Source of the DNA: Christensenella sp. UBA1782 | GTDB taxonomy: Bacteria; Bacillota; Clostridia; Christensenellales; DTU072 | Length of the DNA stretch: 8,307 bases | Direction of reading: 5' to 3' | NCBI GenBank assembly: GCA_002315475.1 | Contig: DCGI01000100.1 | Location: 47,091 to 55,397, forward strand | Shown here: one piece after another, positions 1 to 6,153 of the stretch | Layout: the number at the start of each line of letters is the position of its first letter | Numbering within the stretch: the stretch's first letter is position 1 | Translations under genes and position numbers: made by a program | The notes under the pieces: model-generated | The model's database searches: none | The model's input: only the letters and a program-made list of their open reading frames with translations | Told to the model about the DNA's origin: nothing

Positions 1-3000
1 CCCCGCCGTACAGGTAGGCACGTGAGAAGACTTATCGTAGGTAAACGAAGTATTCGACCAACTCAAAGTGACCTCTTTGGGCACGATGGTAAAGGTAACC
101 GTCCGTTCGGCTTCGGTATCATACGAAGCACTCCATTTGTAATTTTTGGCGTATCCGAATTTCTCGGAAGAATGTCCGGTATCTTGGTCGTCGATGAAGT
201 CGTATATCGTCGCCGAATAGGTACCCGCATTATCTGCCGTAAAATAGGTAAAAGAACCGTTATTACGGTTAAAACCGTCCGTTTCCGTCAGTTTATTCAA
301 ATAGGAACCATTCGTCGACGCATCAATCCAAAGACCGCTTTGATACTTGGCGCGGAAACAGAGATATTCACTGCCGACAAGACCGCTGACCTTCCACGAA
401 ACGGCATATTCGGAGGAAAAGTTTGCTTTTGCGGGCGTGCCTCGATAGGTTAGGTTCGACTGATTGGTAGCCGAAGTCAAGGATAGCTCTTTCGGGTTGA
501 CGGTAAAGGTAATCGTCCGTTCGGAATCGGTATCGCTATCGCTTGCCCATGTATAATTCGTGGGTGCGGTACTGTTATTTCCTTGCGTCATGCCGTACAA
601 AACAATGGTATACGTCCCTGCGTTTTTGGCGCAGAAATACAAAGTACTTGCGGCGGAACTCAGCGTATAATAATCTCCGCACGTCTTTCCCGAAATCTTA
701 TCGGTATAGCCATGATTCAACGGATAGTTATATTTTTGTGCGGTATCGTTATTCCGAATGAAATAAACGGTATTGTCCAATCCTACCGTAGAGTAGTCGT
801 TGAACCAAAAATAGACGGTATCCCCTGCCACCAAATTGTTGACGGTGAGGGCGGCTCGGTTTTCCCAGTTAGCGGCGACGCGGTCACCGTTATAGGTATA
901 ACTTTGTCCGGTGGTCGTTTTGGTGACGGAGAGGGCTTTTTTATTGATGGTGAAACTCGTCGTACGCTCGGCTTCGGTATCGTAGGAAGAACTCCACGTA
1001 TAGTTGGAAGCAATTCCGCCCGAACTGTCGGTGGCGTCGGCAATACCGAGTATCTTGAAGGAATAAGAACCGGCGTCCAACGCCGTAAAATAGATATAGG
1101 TATTGTTCGTCCTGTGCCAGTAGTCTCCCGCCGACGAAAAACCGTAGCTTGAACAATCGATAGTGTTTTCTTCCCAATTCGAACCGCTGCTGGAACTGTA
1201 CGTCTTGGCTTTCTTAGACACAAAGAACCGTAACGCTTCGCTTCCGACCAAATTGGTGATATAAATCTTGGAACGAATGTTTTTCGTTTCTTGCCCCACG
1301 TATTCGGAATTGATATTGTTGGTAATCGTCAAAGACAATTCTCTTTTGGTAATGGAACAGGTTGCCGTTTGTCCGTTATAGTAGCCCACCTTGGAAGGGG
1401 CGTTGGCGGCGTCACGATAAATACAGGTATTGCTTGCGAGCAAGCTCGCATTAGCACTTTGTCCCGTACGAATAGCCAGCGTATACTCCCCGACGTTTTT
1501 GTTGGTCAAGCCCTTAGAATCCGAACTCGAAAGCAAGGTCGCCGTTACGGCACCACCGCTTGCGTTTTGACTGTGATAATAAGCCGTCGACGGACAATAG
1601 TTACACGTATACTTACTCGAACCGATGGTGACCTGTGCCTGCACGCCCCAACCGGCACCGTCGTAGGCACCCGACTTTCCGCTGTTGGTGTAGGTGACAG
1701 AATTGCCTTGTTGCGCAACGTACCCTGCATAGGAAGAACTCGACGAACTCACTTTCGTGGTGTAGGCAGAACCGTTGCTTCGTTTGGTGGTGTATGCGTT
1801 TTTATAGCTGCTTCCGTACTGAACGTCGGAAACGCAGTAGCTCGAAGCGGGACTGACGGTAACGTTCCACGAACCGGTGGAACCGCTCGCATCGATATAA
1901 GGCTCTACCGAAAACGTGCCGTACGAAGAGGAAGCCGAGCTTCCCAAATAGGCGTTAACGCTGTACGTTATGGAATTACTGAGGTTGACGTTCGAACCGG
2001 CTTTCGCCGCACCGCTCCCCATCGCCCCCGAATGGGATGCCGGCGTAGCCACGTCGGTCAAACTGCCGGAACTGAAACAAGAAGCGGGATTTCCCTTACT
2101 ACCCTTGTTTCCTTCCTGCCGATAAGTCGTAATATTACTCGGCACGACGATATTCTTTGCGGTACAAGTGCCGTAATTATAACCGACAAGCAAACCGCAT
2201 TTCGTATCCCTGTCGCGGAAGCAATGAATTCTTCCTTGAAATTCAAACAAAAGTCCGTCGATGGTACAGGTTGCACCGCTTCGGATGACGCCGATAATAC
2301 CGCCCGTTCTTCCCGCCCTATGGTCGCTTTCACTATTGATTAAACCGCTTCCGATGACGCCCGTCGTGGCACCTTGAAGGCGATTATTGTACATATTGAG
2401 CGTAGAAGTCGCTTCTCCGACGAAACCGCCCACGTGACACCGAGAAGCCGTACCTTCGTCGCCGTTTCCGTCAAAGTCCTCCGACTTACCCCAGATACCG
2501 CCGTTATTGATTAAAGTACAGTTCTTAATCGTCGACGTGCCTGCTGTACGCCCCGCATAGGCGCCCACGATACATCCGTAACCGCCACCGGCACTGCTCG
2601 ACTTGTCTTCGGCATAGAACGACAAGCCTTTTCCGTTGGCTATGCTGATGGTAACGTTGTTGATGGTACCGCCGTTGAGCTTGCCGCAAATGATACCGGC
2701 ATAGTCGGTATAATTGTTTTTACTGCCCGTATATTCATACCAATAGGTGGCGTCGTTGACCACGATGGTGCAATCACGAATGGTCCCCGAAAGCACCGAA
2801 AACAACATGCCGATGTCCACGTTGTCTCCGACCGTCGTTTGGGAAGTATTTCCCGTAGAAATGGTAATCGTCTTGCCGTTTCCGTACAACGTTCCGCTGA
2901 ACGTATAACTTTGATTATAACTCGCACCCGACCATGTAATATTGCTGGAAAGATAATAGGTTCCCGATTGATTCGCGCGACAAATATTCTTTAACGCATC

Positions 3001-3171
3001 CGCCGAGCCGACGGCGGTACCGCTCGTCGTGTACGTAACGGCCTCCGCTTCTCTATCGGAAGGTGAAGTAAAATCCACAACGGAAACGGTAAAAAGGTAT
3101 ACCGCTAAAAACAGCGCAAGCACAAAAACGCCAAACGTCACAAAAATAGATTTAGCAATCTTTTTTTTCAT
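1..3171 (-). CDS. Large exported surface protein with GLUG-like and tandem MBG-like modules (C-terminus beyond window)
   Basis: An uninterrupted frame of 1057 codons runs from an ATG at 3169-3171 to the window edge; I checked every triplet and found no stop. The start has a good AGGAGAG site 5 nt upstream. Residues 1-32 are KKK plus a long hydrophobic stretch, with a possible signal-peptidase site AEA at 42-44, so the protein is exported or membrane-anchored. Residues 60-130 resemble the start of a parallel beta-helix (GTYYLSS, then FSGTLYGNGK at 91-100). Five Gly-hydrophobic-Gly motifs of GLUG type follow at 159, 199, 248, 290 and 326. Residues 340-600 are rich in Ser, Gly, Tyr and Thr. From about 607, MBG-like modules repeat (starts near 607, 742, 891, 1029), each with Y-x-G, a GLV-G-[SD/E] turn, an AG-[ST]-Y strand and a conserved linker. 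The likely role is adhesion or substrate binding at the cell surface; no catalytic motif is visible. Anchor type is unknown because the C-terminus is missing. Confidence 0.9.
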   Translation of the reverse strand, partial: MKKKIAKSIFVTFGVFVLALFLAVYLFTVSVVDFTSPSDREAEAVTYTTSGTAVGSADALKNICRANQSGTYYLSSNITWSGASYNQSYTFSGTLYGNGKTITISTGNTSQTTVGDNVDIGMLFSVLSGTIRDCTIVVNDATYWYEYTGSKNNYTDYAGIICGKLNGGTINNVTISIANGKGLSFYAEDKSSSAGGGYGCIVGAYAGRTAGTSTIKNCTLINNGGIWGKSEDFDGNGDEGTASRCHVGGFVGEATSTLNMYNNRLQGATTGVIGSGLINSESDHRAGRTGGIIGVIRSGATCTIDGLLFEFQGRIHCFRDRDTKCGLLVGYNYGTCTAKNIVVPSNITTYRQEGNKGSKGNPASCFSSGSLTDVATPASHSGAMGSGAAKAGSNVNLSNSITYSVNAYLGSSASSSYGTFSVEPYIDASGSTGSWNVTVSPASSYCVSDVQYGSSYKNAYTTKRSNGSAYTTKVSSSSSSYAGYVAQQGNSVTYTNSGKSGAYDGAGWGVQAQVTIGSSKYTCNYCPSTAYYHSQNASGGAVTATLLSSSDSKGLTNKNVGEYTLAIRTGQSANASLLASNTCIYRDAANAPSKVGYYNGQTATCSITKRELSLTITNNINSEYVGQETKNIRSKIYITNLVGSEALRFFVSKKAKTYSSSSGSNWEENTIDCSSYGFSSAGDYWHRTNNTYIYFTALDAGSYSFKILGIADATDSSGGIASNYTWSSSYDTEAERTTSFTINKKALSVTKTTTGQSYTYNGDRVAANWENRAALTVNNLVAGDTVYFWFNDYSTVGLDNTVYFIRNNDTAQKYNYPLNHGYTDKISGKTCGDYYTLSSAASTLYFCAKNAGTYTIVLYGMTQGNNSTAPTNYTWASDSDTDSERTITFTVNPKELSLTSATNQSNLTYRGTPAKANFSSEYAVSWKVSGLVGSEYLCFRAKYQSGLWIDASTNGSYLNKLTETDGFNRNNGSFTYFTADNAGTYSATIYDFIDDQDTGHSSEKFGYAKNYKWSASYDTEAERTVTFTIVPKEVTLSWSNTSFTYDKSSHVPTCTAG
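85..144 (-). repeat. Inter-module linker repeat, copy 3 (residues 1010-1029)
   Basis: Encodes NYKW, YDTEAERT and FTI, followed by PKEVTL. It lies 138 residues after copy 2. The DTEAERT core is identical to copy 1. The next module begins at once and is cut by the window edge, so at least a fourth module exists. Confidence 0.8.
499..558 (-). repeat. Inter-module linker repeat, copy 2 (residues 872-891)
   Basis: Encodes NYTW, SDTDSERT and FTV, followed by PKELSL. It lies 149 residues after copy 1. It is more diverged in DNA than copies 1 and 3, while the protein pattern (aromatic-W, DT-acid-x-ERT, FT-hydrophobic, K-E/A-L/V) is kept. Confidence 0.8.
946..1005 (-). repeat. Inter-module linker repeat, copy 1 (residues 723-742)
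   Basis: Encodes the conserved junction between two MBG-like modules: NYTW, then YDTEAERT, then FTI followed by KKALSV. It matches the copies at 499-558 and 85-144, including a shared 14-nt run (tcggcttcggtatc on the plus strand) with the copy at 85-144. Confidence 0.8.
2182..2697 (-). repeat. GLUG-like motif array inside the left surface protein
   Basis: Five short motifs occur about every 35-50 residues: GIICG (159), GCIVG (199), GGFVG (248), GGIIG (290) and GLLVG (326). Each is followed by polar turns and strands such as TIKNCTL and TIDGLL. This spacing and pattern match GLUG/beta-helix repeats of bacterial surface proteins. The copies are diverged in DNA, so this is a protein-level repeat only. 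Confidence 0.6.
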
Positions 3172-3176
3172 AGAGA

Positions 3177-3183
3177 CTCTCCT
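3177..3183 (-). promoter_or_regulatory. Shine-Dalgarno site of the left surface-protein gene
   Basis: AGGAGAG on the minus strand lies 5 nt upstream of the ATG at 3171. It fixes this start; the stop codon of a possible leader peptide overlaps it. Confidence 0.85.
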
Positions 3184-3217
3184 ATCCGATAGTTTCGAGC
3201 AAAATACAAATGGGCAT
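3182..3217 (-). other. Possible 11-residue leader peptide ORF (MPICILLETIG)
   Basis: Within the predicted 5' leader of the surface-protein gene, an ATG at 3215-3217 opens an 11-codon frame that ends with TAG at 3182-3184, touching the main Shine-Dalgarno site. A purine-rich AAGGG lies about 7 nt before this ATG. If translated, ribosomes stopping here could affect initiation on the main gene. It may equally be chance; no attenuator hairpin is obvious. Confidence 0.25.
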
Positions 3218-3246
3218 AATTCACCCTTATTTTATTCTTTTATTAA

Positions 3247-3275
3247 ATAATACATCCATATATATAGTTCGTCAA
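3247..3275 (-). promoter_or_regulatory. Sigma-A-like promoter of the left surface-protein gene
   Basis: On the minus strand, TTGACG (3270-3275), a 17-nt spacer and TATTAT (3247-3252) give a near-consensus promoter. The start would be near 3240, leaving a leader of about 70 nt. The spacer is mostly alternating T and A. A perfect 16-bp AT-only palindrome (ATTAAAAATTTTTAAT, 3302-3317) lies about 27 bp upstream of the -35, where an A-tract could act as an UP-like element. Confidence 0.75.
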
Positions 3276-3541
3276 TACGGTTTTTTTCTTTATGAGCAAT
3301 TATTAAAAATTTTTAATTTTTCCTCCGATAATTACACGCTTTCCGTTTCAAAAATACCCACATTCCGCATAATTCTTGTCAGAATTCTTCCTTTATATTT
3401 CCCTCCTTTTTATCGAAATTCCCCTTCCAAACGCAAAAACACTTCCTCAAAAAATAGCGATATTCTCGTTTTTCGTGTTTTTTTATTCCCGAAAAAGTTC
3501 CCTCTGTCCTGTAAAGTAGCCGATGAGAGAGGCTGCTTGTC
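3276..3541. other. AT-rich spacer without a recognisable gene
   Basis: This stretch between the surface-protein promoter and the terminator is AT-rich, with long A and T runs. The open frame crossing it on the plus strand (3210-3578) has no start site of quality and a composition typical of chance frames. The only structure I see is the palindrome at 3302-3317; no RNA gene or further promoter is convincing. Confidence 0.5.
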
Positions 3542-3574
3542 AAAAAAAATAGCCCGTTTCACAAAGAAACGGGC
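3542..3574 (-). terminator. Rho-independent terminator of the membrane-protein transcript
   Basis: A perfect 9-bp stem (GCCCGTTTC with GAAACGGGC, 3552-3560 and 3566-3574) closes a 5-nt loop. On the minus strand it is followed by a U-run of eight (3542-3549). On the plus strand no T-run follows, so it is one-directional. It lies about 150 nt after the stop of the gene at 3722-4525 and insulates the surface-protein gene from it. Confidence 0.92.
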
Positions 3575-3725
3575 ATAGGTTTACTGCTTGTTGTCGGCAA
3601 CAAAAAACGAATCACGTTTTTTATCGAAACACTACGATAAAGCGATTGCGGAACGCGTATGGACTTAGTTTCCGCAAAGTTTAGGCTCGTATCGTCACGT
3701 GACAGTTTGTTGTCGGTCGCTTTAT
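3575..3725 (-). other. Highly structured 3' untranslated region, possible 3'-derived small RNA
   Basis: Between the membrane-protein stop codon and the terminator lie several perfect inverted repeats. ATAAAGCGA (3637-3645) pairs with TCGCTTTAT (3717-3725, which spans the stop codon). Directly adjoining it, TTGCGGAA (3646-3653) pairs with TTCCGCAA (3670-3677). AAAAAACG pairs with CGTTTTTT (3602-3609, 3615-3622), and TTGTTG with CAACAA around a 4-nt loop (3588-3603). A 10-bp palindrome GTCACGTGAC sits at 3694-3703, and TTGTTGTCGG occurs twice (3588-3597, 3707-3716). With the terminator this makes a compact fold of about 180 nt. No known RNA family was recognised. Confidence 0.4.
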
Positions 3726-4525
3726 TTCTTAACTGCCGATTTTTTCAAAGAGGCAAGTTTTCTGATGCCGAAGCCAACGAACCAAACGATGCAGATTCCT
3801 GCCGAAAACGCAAATATATAACTTAGTAAGAATACCAAATAATGGGCGTTTTCCTGAATAATATCGAGAATCGGGAAGGTCGTTTTGCCGTAAGGCGAAA
3901 TATAGAAAAGGTTAATCGTGACGCCGCACGCATGACAGATAATATCCGCAATCAATGCAATGGCAATCAAGATATACAGCATGATTCCTGCGGGAATGAC
4001 GTCTTTGGCAAAATCCTTTATGTCGCTCATATAGCGTCTGGATGCAATAAGGTAAATACCCATGACGACCATGGTGGAATGCCACAGCATCGTATGAATC
4101 ATAATAGCGATAAACTTCGTATTCAAACAACTCTCCGGATAAGCCATAACAGCCAAACCGGCGGCAAGTCCTACGAAGGCAAGAAACTTATACATGGCTT
4201 CTTTGATTTTCTTGTTTTTGACAAGCGGTGCTATTACGGCAAGATACATGGGAACGTCGCAAAATTGGAAGGGGAAATGCATCGGATCGAAACCGTCGTC
4301 GACAATCAGCAAAGTCTGCTTGAATACTTCTATAAGAATCAAAACCACGCCGCACACAAAAATAAAAATGTCGTCGGTTTTTTTGTCGTGTTTTCTGGCG
4401 AACAAAAGACAACTTGCGATAGTCATGACTATCATGATGCCTATCCACATAAAGTGATACCATCCGTAGGCGTGCATTACTTCGTCCACTGTAAACTCAT
4501 TCAAGAAAAAGTCCCAAAAACCCAT
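3722..4525 (-). CDS. Seven-helix membrane protein, YwaF/TMEM164 type
   Basis: The 267-residue product has about seven hydrophobic helices (near 24-43, 53-72, 84-101, 112-130, 137-161, 176-200 and 227-250) and a basic C-terminal tail (KKSAVKK). Features of the TIGR02206 (YwaF) / TMEM164 group are the FPFQFCD motif at 84-90 with Cys89 at the start of helix 3, the H-x3-WH element at 144-149, and N205 before a short extracellular loop. Human TMEM164 is reported as a cysteine-dependent acyltransferase acting on ether phospholipids; whether bacterial relatives do this is not established, so lipid modification is only a possibility. The length suits the family. The start has AAGGAG 10 nt upstream (4536-4541). 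It follows the regulator gene by 183 bp in the same direction and ends before a strong terminator. Family assignment is from motif memory, without a search. Confidence 0.85.
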   Translation of the reverse strand: MGFWDFFLNEFTVDEVMHAYGWYHFMWIGIMIVMTIASCLLFARKHDKKTDDIFIFVCGVVLILIEVFKQTLLIVDDGFDPMHFPFQFCDVPMYLAVIAPLVKNKKIKEAMYKFLAFVGLAAGLAVMAYPESCLNTKFIAIMIHTMLWHSTMVVMGIYLIASRRYMSDIKDFAKDVIPAGIMLYILIAIALIADIICHACGVTINLFYISPYGKTTFPILDIIQENAHYLVFLLSYIFAFSAGICIVWFVGFGIRKLASLKKSAVKK

Positions 4526-4535
4526 TTTTAATAAT

Positions 4536-4541
4536 CTCCTT
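4536..4541 (-). promoter_or_regulatory. Shine-Dalgarno site of the membrane-protein gene
   Basis: AAGGAG on the minus strand, 10 nt upstream of the ATG at 4525; it supports the chosen start. Confidence 0.8.
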
Positions 4542-4708
4542 TGTTACAAAGCACTACATACTTTAATACTATTTTATAGTTTACAACAACAAACTGTGTT
4601 TACTCTTAATTCTTTTTCACCGCCTTCGGGAAGTACAACCAACTTTCTTATTGCTTAAAGTTCTCGCCGCAAAAAAACTTTCCTTCACGTTTTGTCGGGG
4701 AAATAGTT
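4542..4708 (-). other. Gap between regulator and membrane-protein genes; no clear terminator
   Basis: After the regulator stop, I see no hairpin followed by a T-run on the minus strand; the only inverted repeat of note, AACTTT/AAAGTT near 4639-4660, lacks one. An AT-rich stretch with the interrupted palindrome ACTAT-TTT-ATAGT (4568-4580) could hold a weak promoter for the membrane protein, but no -35/-10 pair fits well. Read-through from the regulator is therefore plausible. Confidence 0.35.
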
Positions 4709-5890
4709 TTAGAATCGTTTTATGGATTGGAAATAGTAGTCGGTGAGGTCTTTTTTGTTTTGGATGCCGAACATTTCGTATATGGAACTGTATATTTTTG
4801 CGACGGTATTTTCCGAGAGACGGAGTAAATGCGCTACTTCGATGTTGGAGTATCCCTTTGAGGCGTAAAGAACATAAATAAATCTGTTTTTACTGATGAG
4901 TTTATAAAAATTGATATAGGGATCACGACCTTTTGATTGAACGAAACGTTTGCGGAGGGTGTCGCTGATGCTCCGAAATTGCTTGATAAAAGCAGAATCC
5001 ATGGTTTTTAACGCCTCTTCCATGGTGGCTCCGAAATAATAATATTCTATGGCAGGCAACCAAAAAAGGTTGTTGTTTTGAGCAAGAAGAAAGGCTTTTT
5101 GATAGTGCAAAGTGGCACGAGAGGTATCGGCTATCACACTATAGGATAATCCTAAATAAAGATGAATGGATTGACTGTCTACGGGACTGTCTAAGCCGTC
5201 AATGTAGAAAGCGTTGATTTCGTGCGCGTTCAATTCTCTTTGGGTTATGCGTTTGGTGGCGGAAAAACAGAGGGAAAGGGTGGGCAAGGTGGCGAGATTG
5301 GGCAAAAAGCTTTCGTGATACGAATAGGCGGGATCTATCTCAAAATCTTCGTTAAAAAAATCCCCGAAACCGATGGTTGCATTTAACTCGTGCAAAAAGA
5401 ATTCCATTTCCTTTTTATGGGGGAAATCCTGCAGTAAGAGTTCGGTCAGTTTTTCATAGGTAGCGAAAAATATCTGGTGCCGACAGAGTGCCAAACATAT
5501 CATACAACGTGCGTGAAGGGAGGCAATACGGATATATGTATCGGTAGCGGTGTCGGGAAGGTCGGATAAGGTCTTTTCCGCTTGTTCAAACTCGCACGCA
5601 TAGAATAATTCGGACGTTTTTTTGAGCGTCCGTTCTTCTGCCGTCAGCGGTGGCGAAAAACTTTTTTCGTCTTTGGCGAGAAATAACGGAAAGCGGAACG
5701 GCTTTTCTGGTTCGGTATTCTTACTGCGTTTCGTTCTGCCGTCAACGGGTTTTTCGGTCGTTTGGGGGATGAGCCACTGGGCGCCCGTCCGTATTGCTCC
5801 GCAGAGTCTTCCGCTTTTTGCAAGTATCGTGACGCGAGTGGGAGAAATATTCCATAGTTTTGCCATTTGTTGCGTAGTAAAGTATTCCAT
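4709..5890 (-). CDS. Transcriptional regulator with N-terminal excisionase-like HTH and C-terminal LuxR-like HTH
   Basis: Residues 1-44 form a MerR/excisionase-type (HTH_17) DNA-binding unit: FTTQQMAKLWNISPTRV, then the wing GAIRTGAQWLIP, and the usual EKPVDGR tail. Residues 85-315 are predicted to be helical and resemble TPR-like sensor regions (for example FYACEFEQAEKTL near 96-108 and SVIADTSRATLHYQKAF near 251-267). Residues 328-386 resemble a LuxR/GerE HTH: G346-x-SN, E351-x-A353, L358-SENTV363, then IYEMFGI. The N-terminal LTxRE part is degenerate and the usual Lys after TV is Ala364. There is no receiver or ATP-binding motif, so the input signal is unknown. The start has only a weak AGAGAG site (5895-5901), with a good promoter behind it. 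It is divergent from the exported-protein gene at 6191, a likely target. To my knowledge, this architecture is common in multi-copy clostridial regulators. Confidence 0.85.
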   Translation of the reverse strand: MEYFTTQQMAKLWNISPTRVTILAKSGRLCGAIRTGAQWLIPQTTEKPVDGRTKRSKNTEPEKPFRFPLFLAKDEKSFSPPLTAEERTLKKTSELFYACEFEQAEKTLSDLPDTATDTYIRIASLHARCMICLALCRHQIFFATYEKLTELLLQDFPHKKEMEFFLHELNATIGFGDFFNEDFEIDPAYSYHESFLPNLATLPTLSLCFSATKRITQRELNAHEINAFYIDGLDSPVDSQSIHLYLGLSYSVIADTSRATLHYQKAFLLAQNNNLFWLPAIEYYYFGATMEEALKTMDSAFIKQFRSISDTLRKRFVQSKGRDPYINFYKLISKNRFIYVLYASKGYSNIEVAHLLRLSENTVAKIYSSIYEMFGIQNKKDLTDYYFQSIKRF

Positions 5891-5894
5891 TTTG

Positions 5895-5901
5895 ACTCTC
5901 T
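5895..5901 (-). promoter_or_regulatory. Weak Shine-Dalgarno site of the regulator gene
   Basis: AGAGAGT lies 4 nt before the ATG, or about 7 nt counted from the central GAG. It lacks the GGAG core seen before the other three genes, which suggests low translation of the regulator. Confidence 0.5.
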
Positions 5902-5905
5902 GTCG

Positions 5906-5919
5906 TTATGACGTCATAA
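5906..5919. promoter_or_regulatory. Perfect 14-bp palindrome, candidate operator on the regulator promoter
   Basis: TTATGACGTCATAA is a perfect palindrome that overlaps the -10 box (5916-5921) and the expected start site of the regulator gene. A dimeric DNA-binding protein sitting here would block that promoter. The nearby regulator itself is the obvious candidate, giving negative autoregulation. This is inferred from position; no second copy was seen in the window. Confidence 0.5.
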
Positions 5920-5944
5920 TAATATAAATCTTCAAGAAAGTCAA
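5916..5944 (-). promoter_or_regulatory. Sigma-A-like promoter of the regulator gene
   Basis: On the minus strand TTGACT (5939-5944), a 17-nt spacer and TATTAT (5916-5921) are near consensus. Transcription should begin near 5909, leaving a leader of only about 20 nt. Confidence 0.78.
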
Positions 5945-6060
5945 TGAAAAAATGCGTTTTCTGCTGAAAAATCCTATTTTTGAGCTTTTTTGTTATAGGA
6001 CGGTAAAAAATATCCTGATTTTGCACGAAAAAAGGGAAGGAAAAAGGCGTTTTTGTTGCC
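5945..6060. other. Core of the divergent control region, A/T-tract rich
   Basis: This stretch separates the -35 boxes of the two divergent promoters. It has many A and T runs and three TCCT-type elements: TCCTATTTTTG (5972-5982), inverted ATAGGA (5995-6000) and TCCTGATTTTG (6013-6023). The first and third are direct copies 41 bp apart, close to four helical turns. They could be regulator sites, though in such AT-rich DNA chance is a real alternative. No gene is seen here. Confidence 0.3.
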
Positions 6061-6089
6061 TTGAAACAGTCTAAATAAAAAGATATAAT
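6061..6089 (+). promoter_or_regulatory. Sigma-A-like promoter of the right exported-protein gene
   Basis: TTGAAA (6061-6066), a 17-nt spacer and a perfect TATAAT (6084-6089). The start is expected near 6096, giving a 5' leader of about 95 nt. Confidence 0.85.
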
Positions 6090-6153
6090 TTACTATGGAA
6101 GAGATTACAGTCAAAAATATACTTTTTTGACGAAGAAAAAGACAAAATCACAC

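Noticed and set aside
22..1223. Several frames of 70-190 codons on either strand in the first 1.2 kb
   Set aside because: All overlap the continuous minus-strand gene with its signal segment and repeated modules; their products are biased (Arg-rich) and show no family features.
1291..2343. A 350-codon open frame on the plus strand
   Set aside because: It is exactly antisense to, and in register with, the real surface-protein gene. It has no Shine-Dalgarno site, and its Arg/Thr/Val-rich product has no domain or secretion signal. It exists because the true frame is low in codons whose complements are stops.
3210..3578. A 122-codon plus-strand frame in the spacer
   Set aside because: It starts inside the leader of the opposite gene, crosses its promoter and ends just past the terminator hairpin. 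Its composition is that of translated AT-rich DNA.
3842..4531. A 229-codon plus-strand frame opposite the membrane-protein gene
   Set aside because: The minus-strand product has seven well-formed helices, family motifs and a good ribosome site; the plus-strand product is low-complexity, rich in His and Asn, with none of these.
6095..6130. An 11-codon frame (MEEITVKNILF) in the leader of the right exported-protein gene
   Set aside because: Its ATG falls at the predicted transcription start, so there is no room for a ribosome site, and its stop is 60 nt from the main start.
6111..6130. Inverted repeat TCAAAAA / TTTTTTGA in the same leader, considered as a terminator or riboswitch part
   Set aside because: The stem is almost all A-U and is not followed by a suitable T-run on the plus strand; no riboswitch core was recognised.
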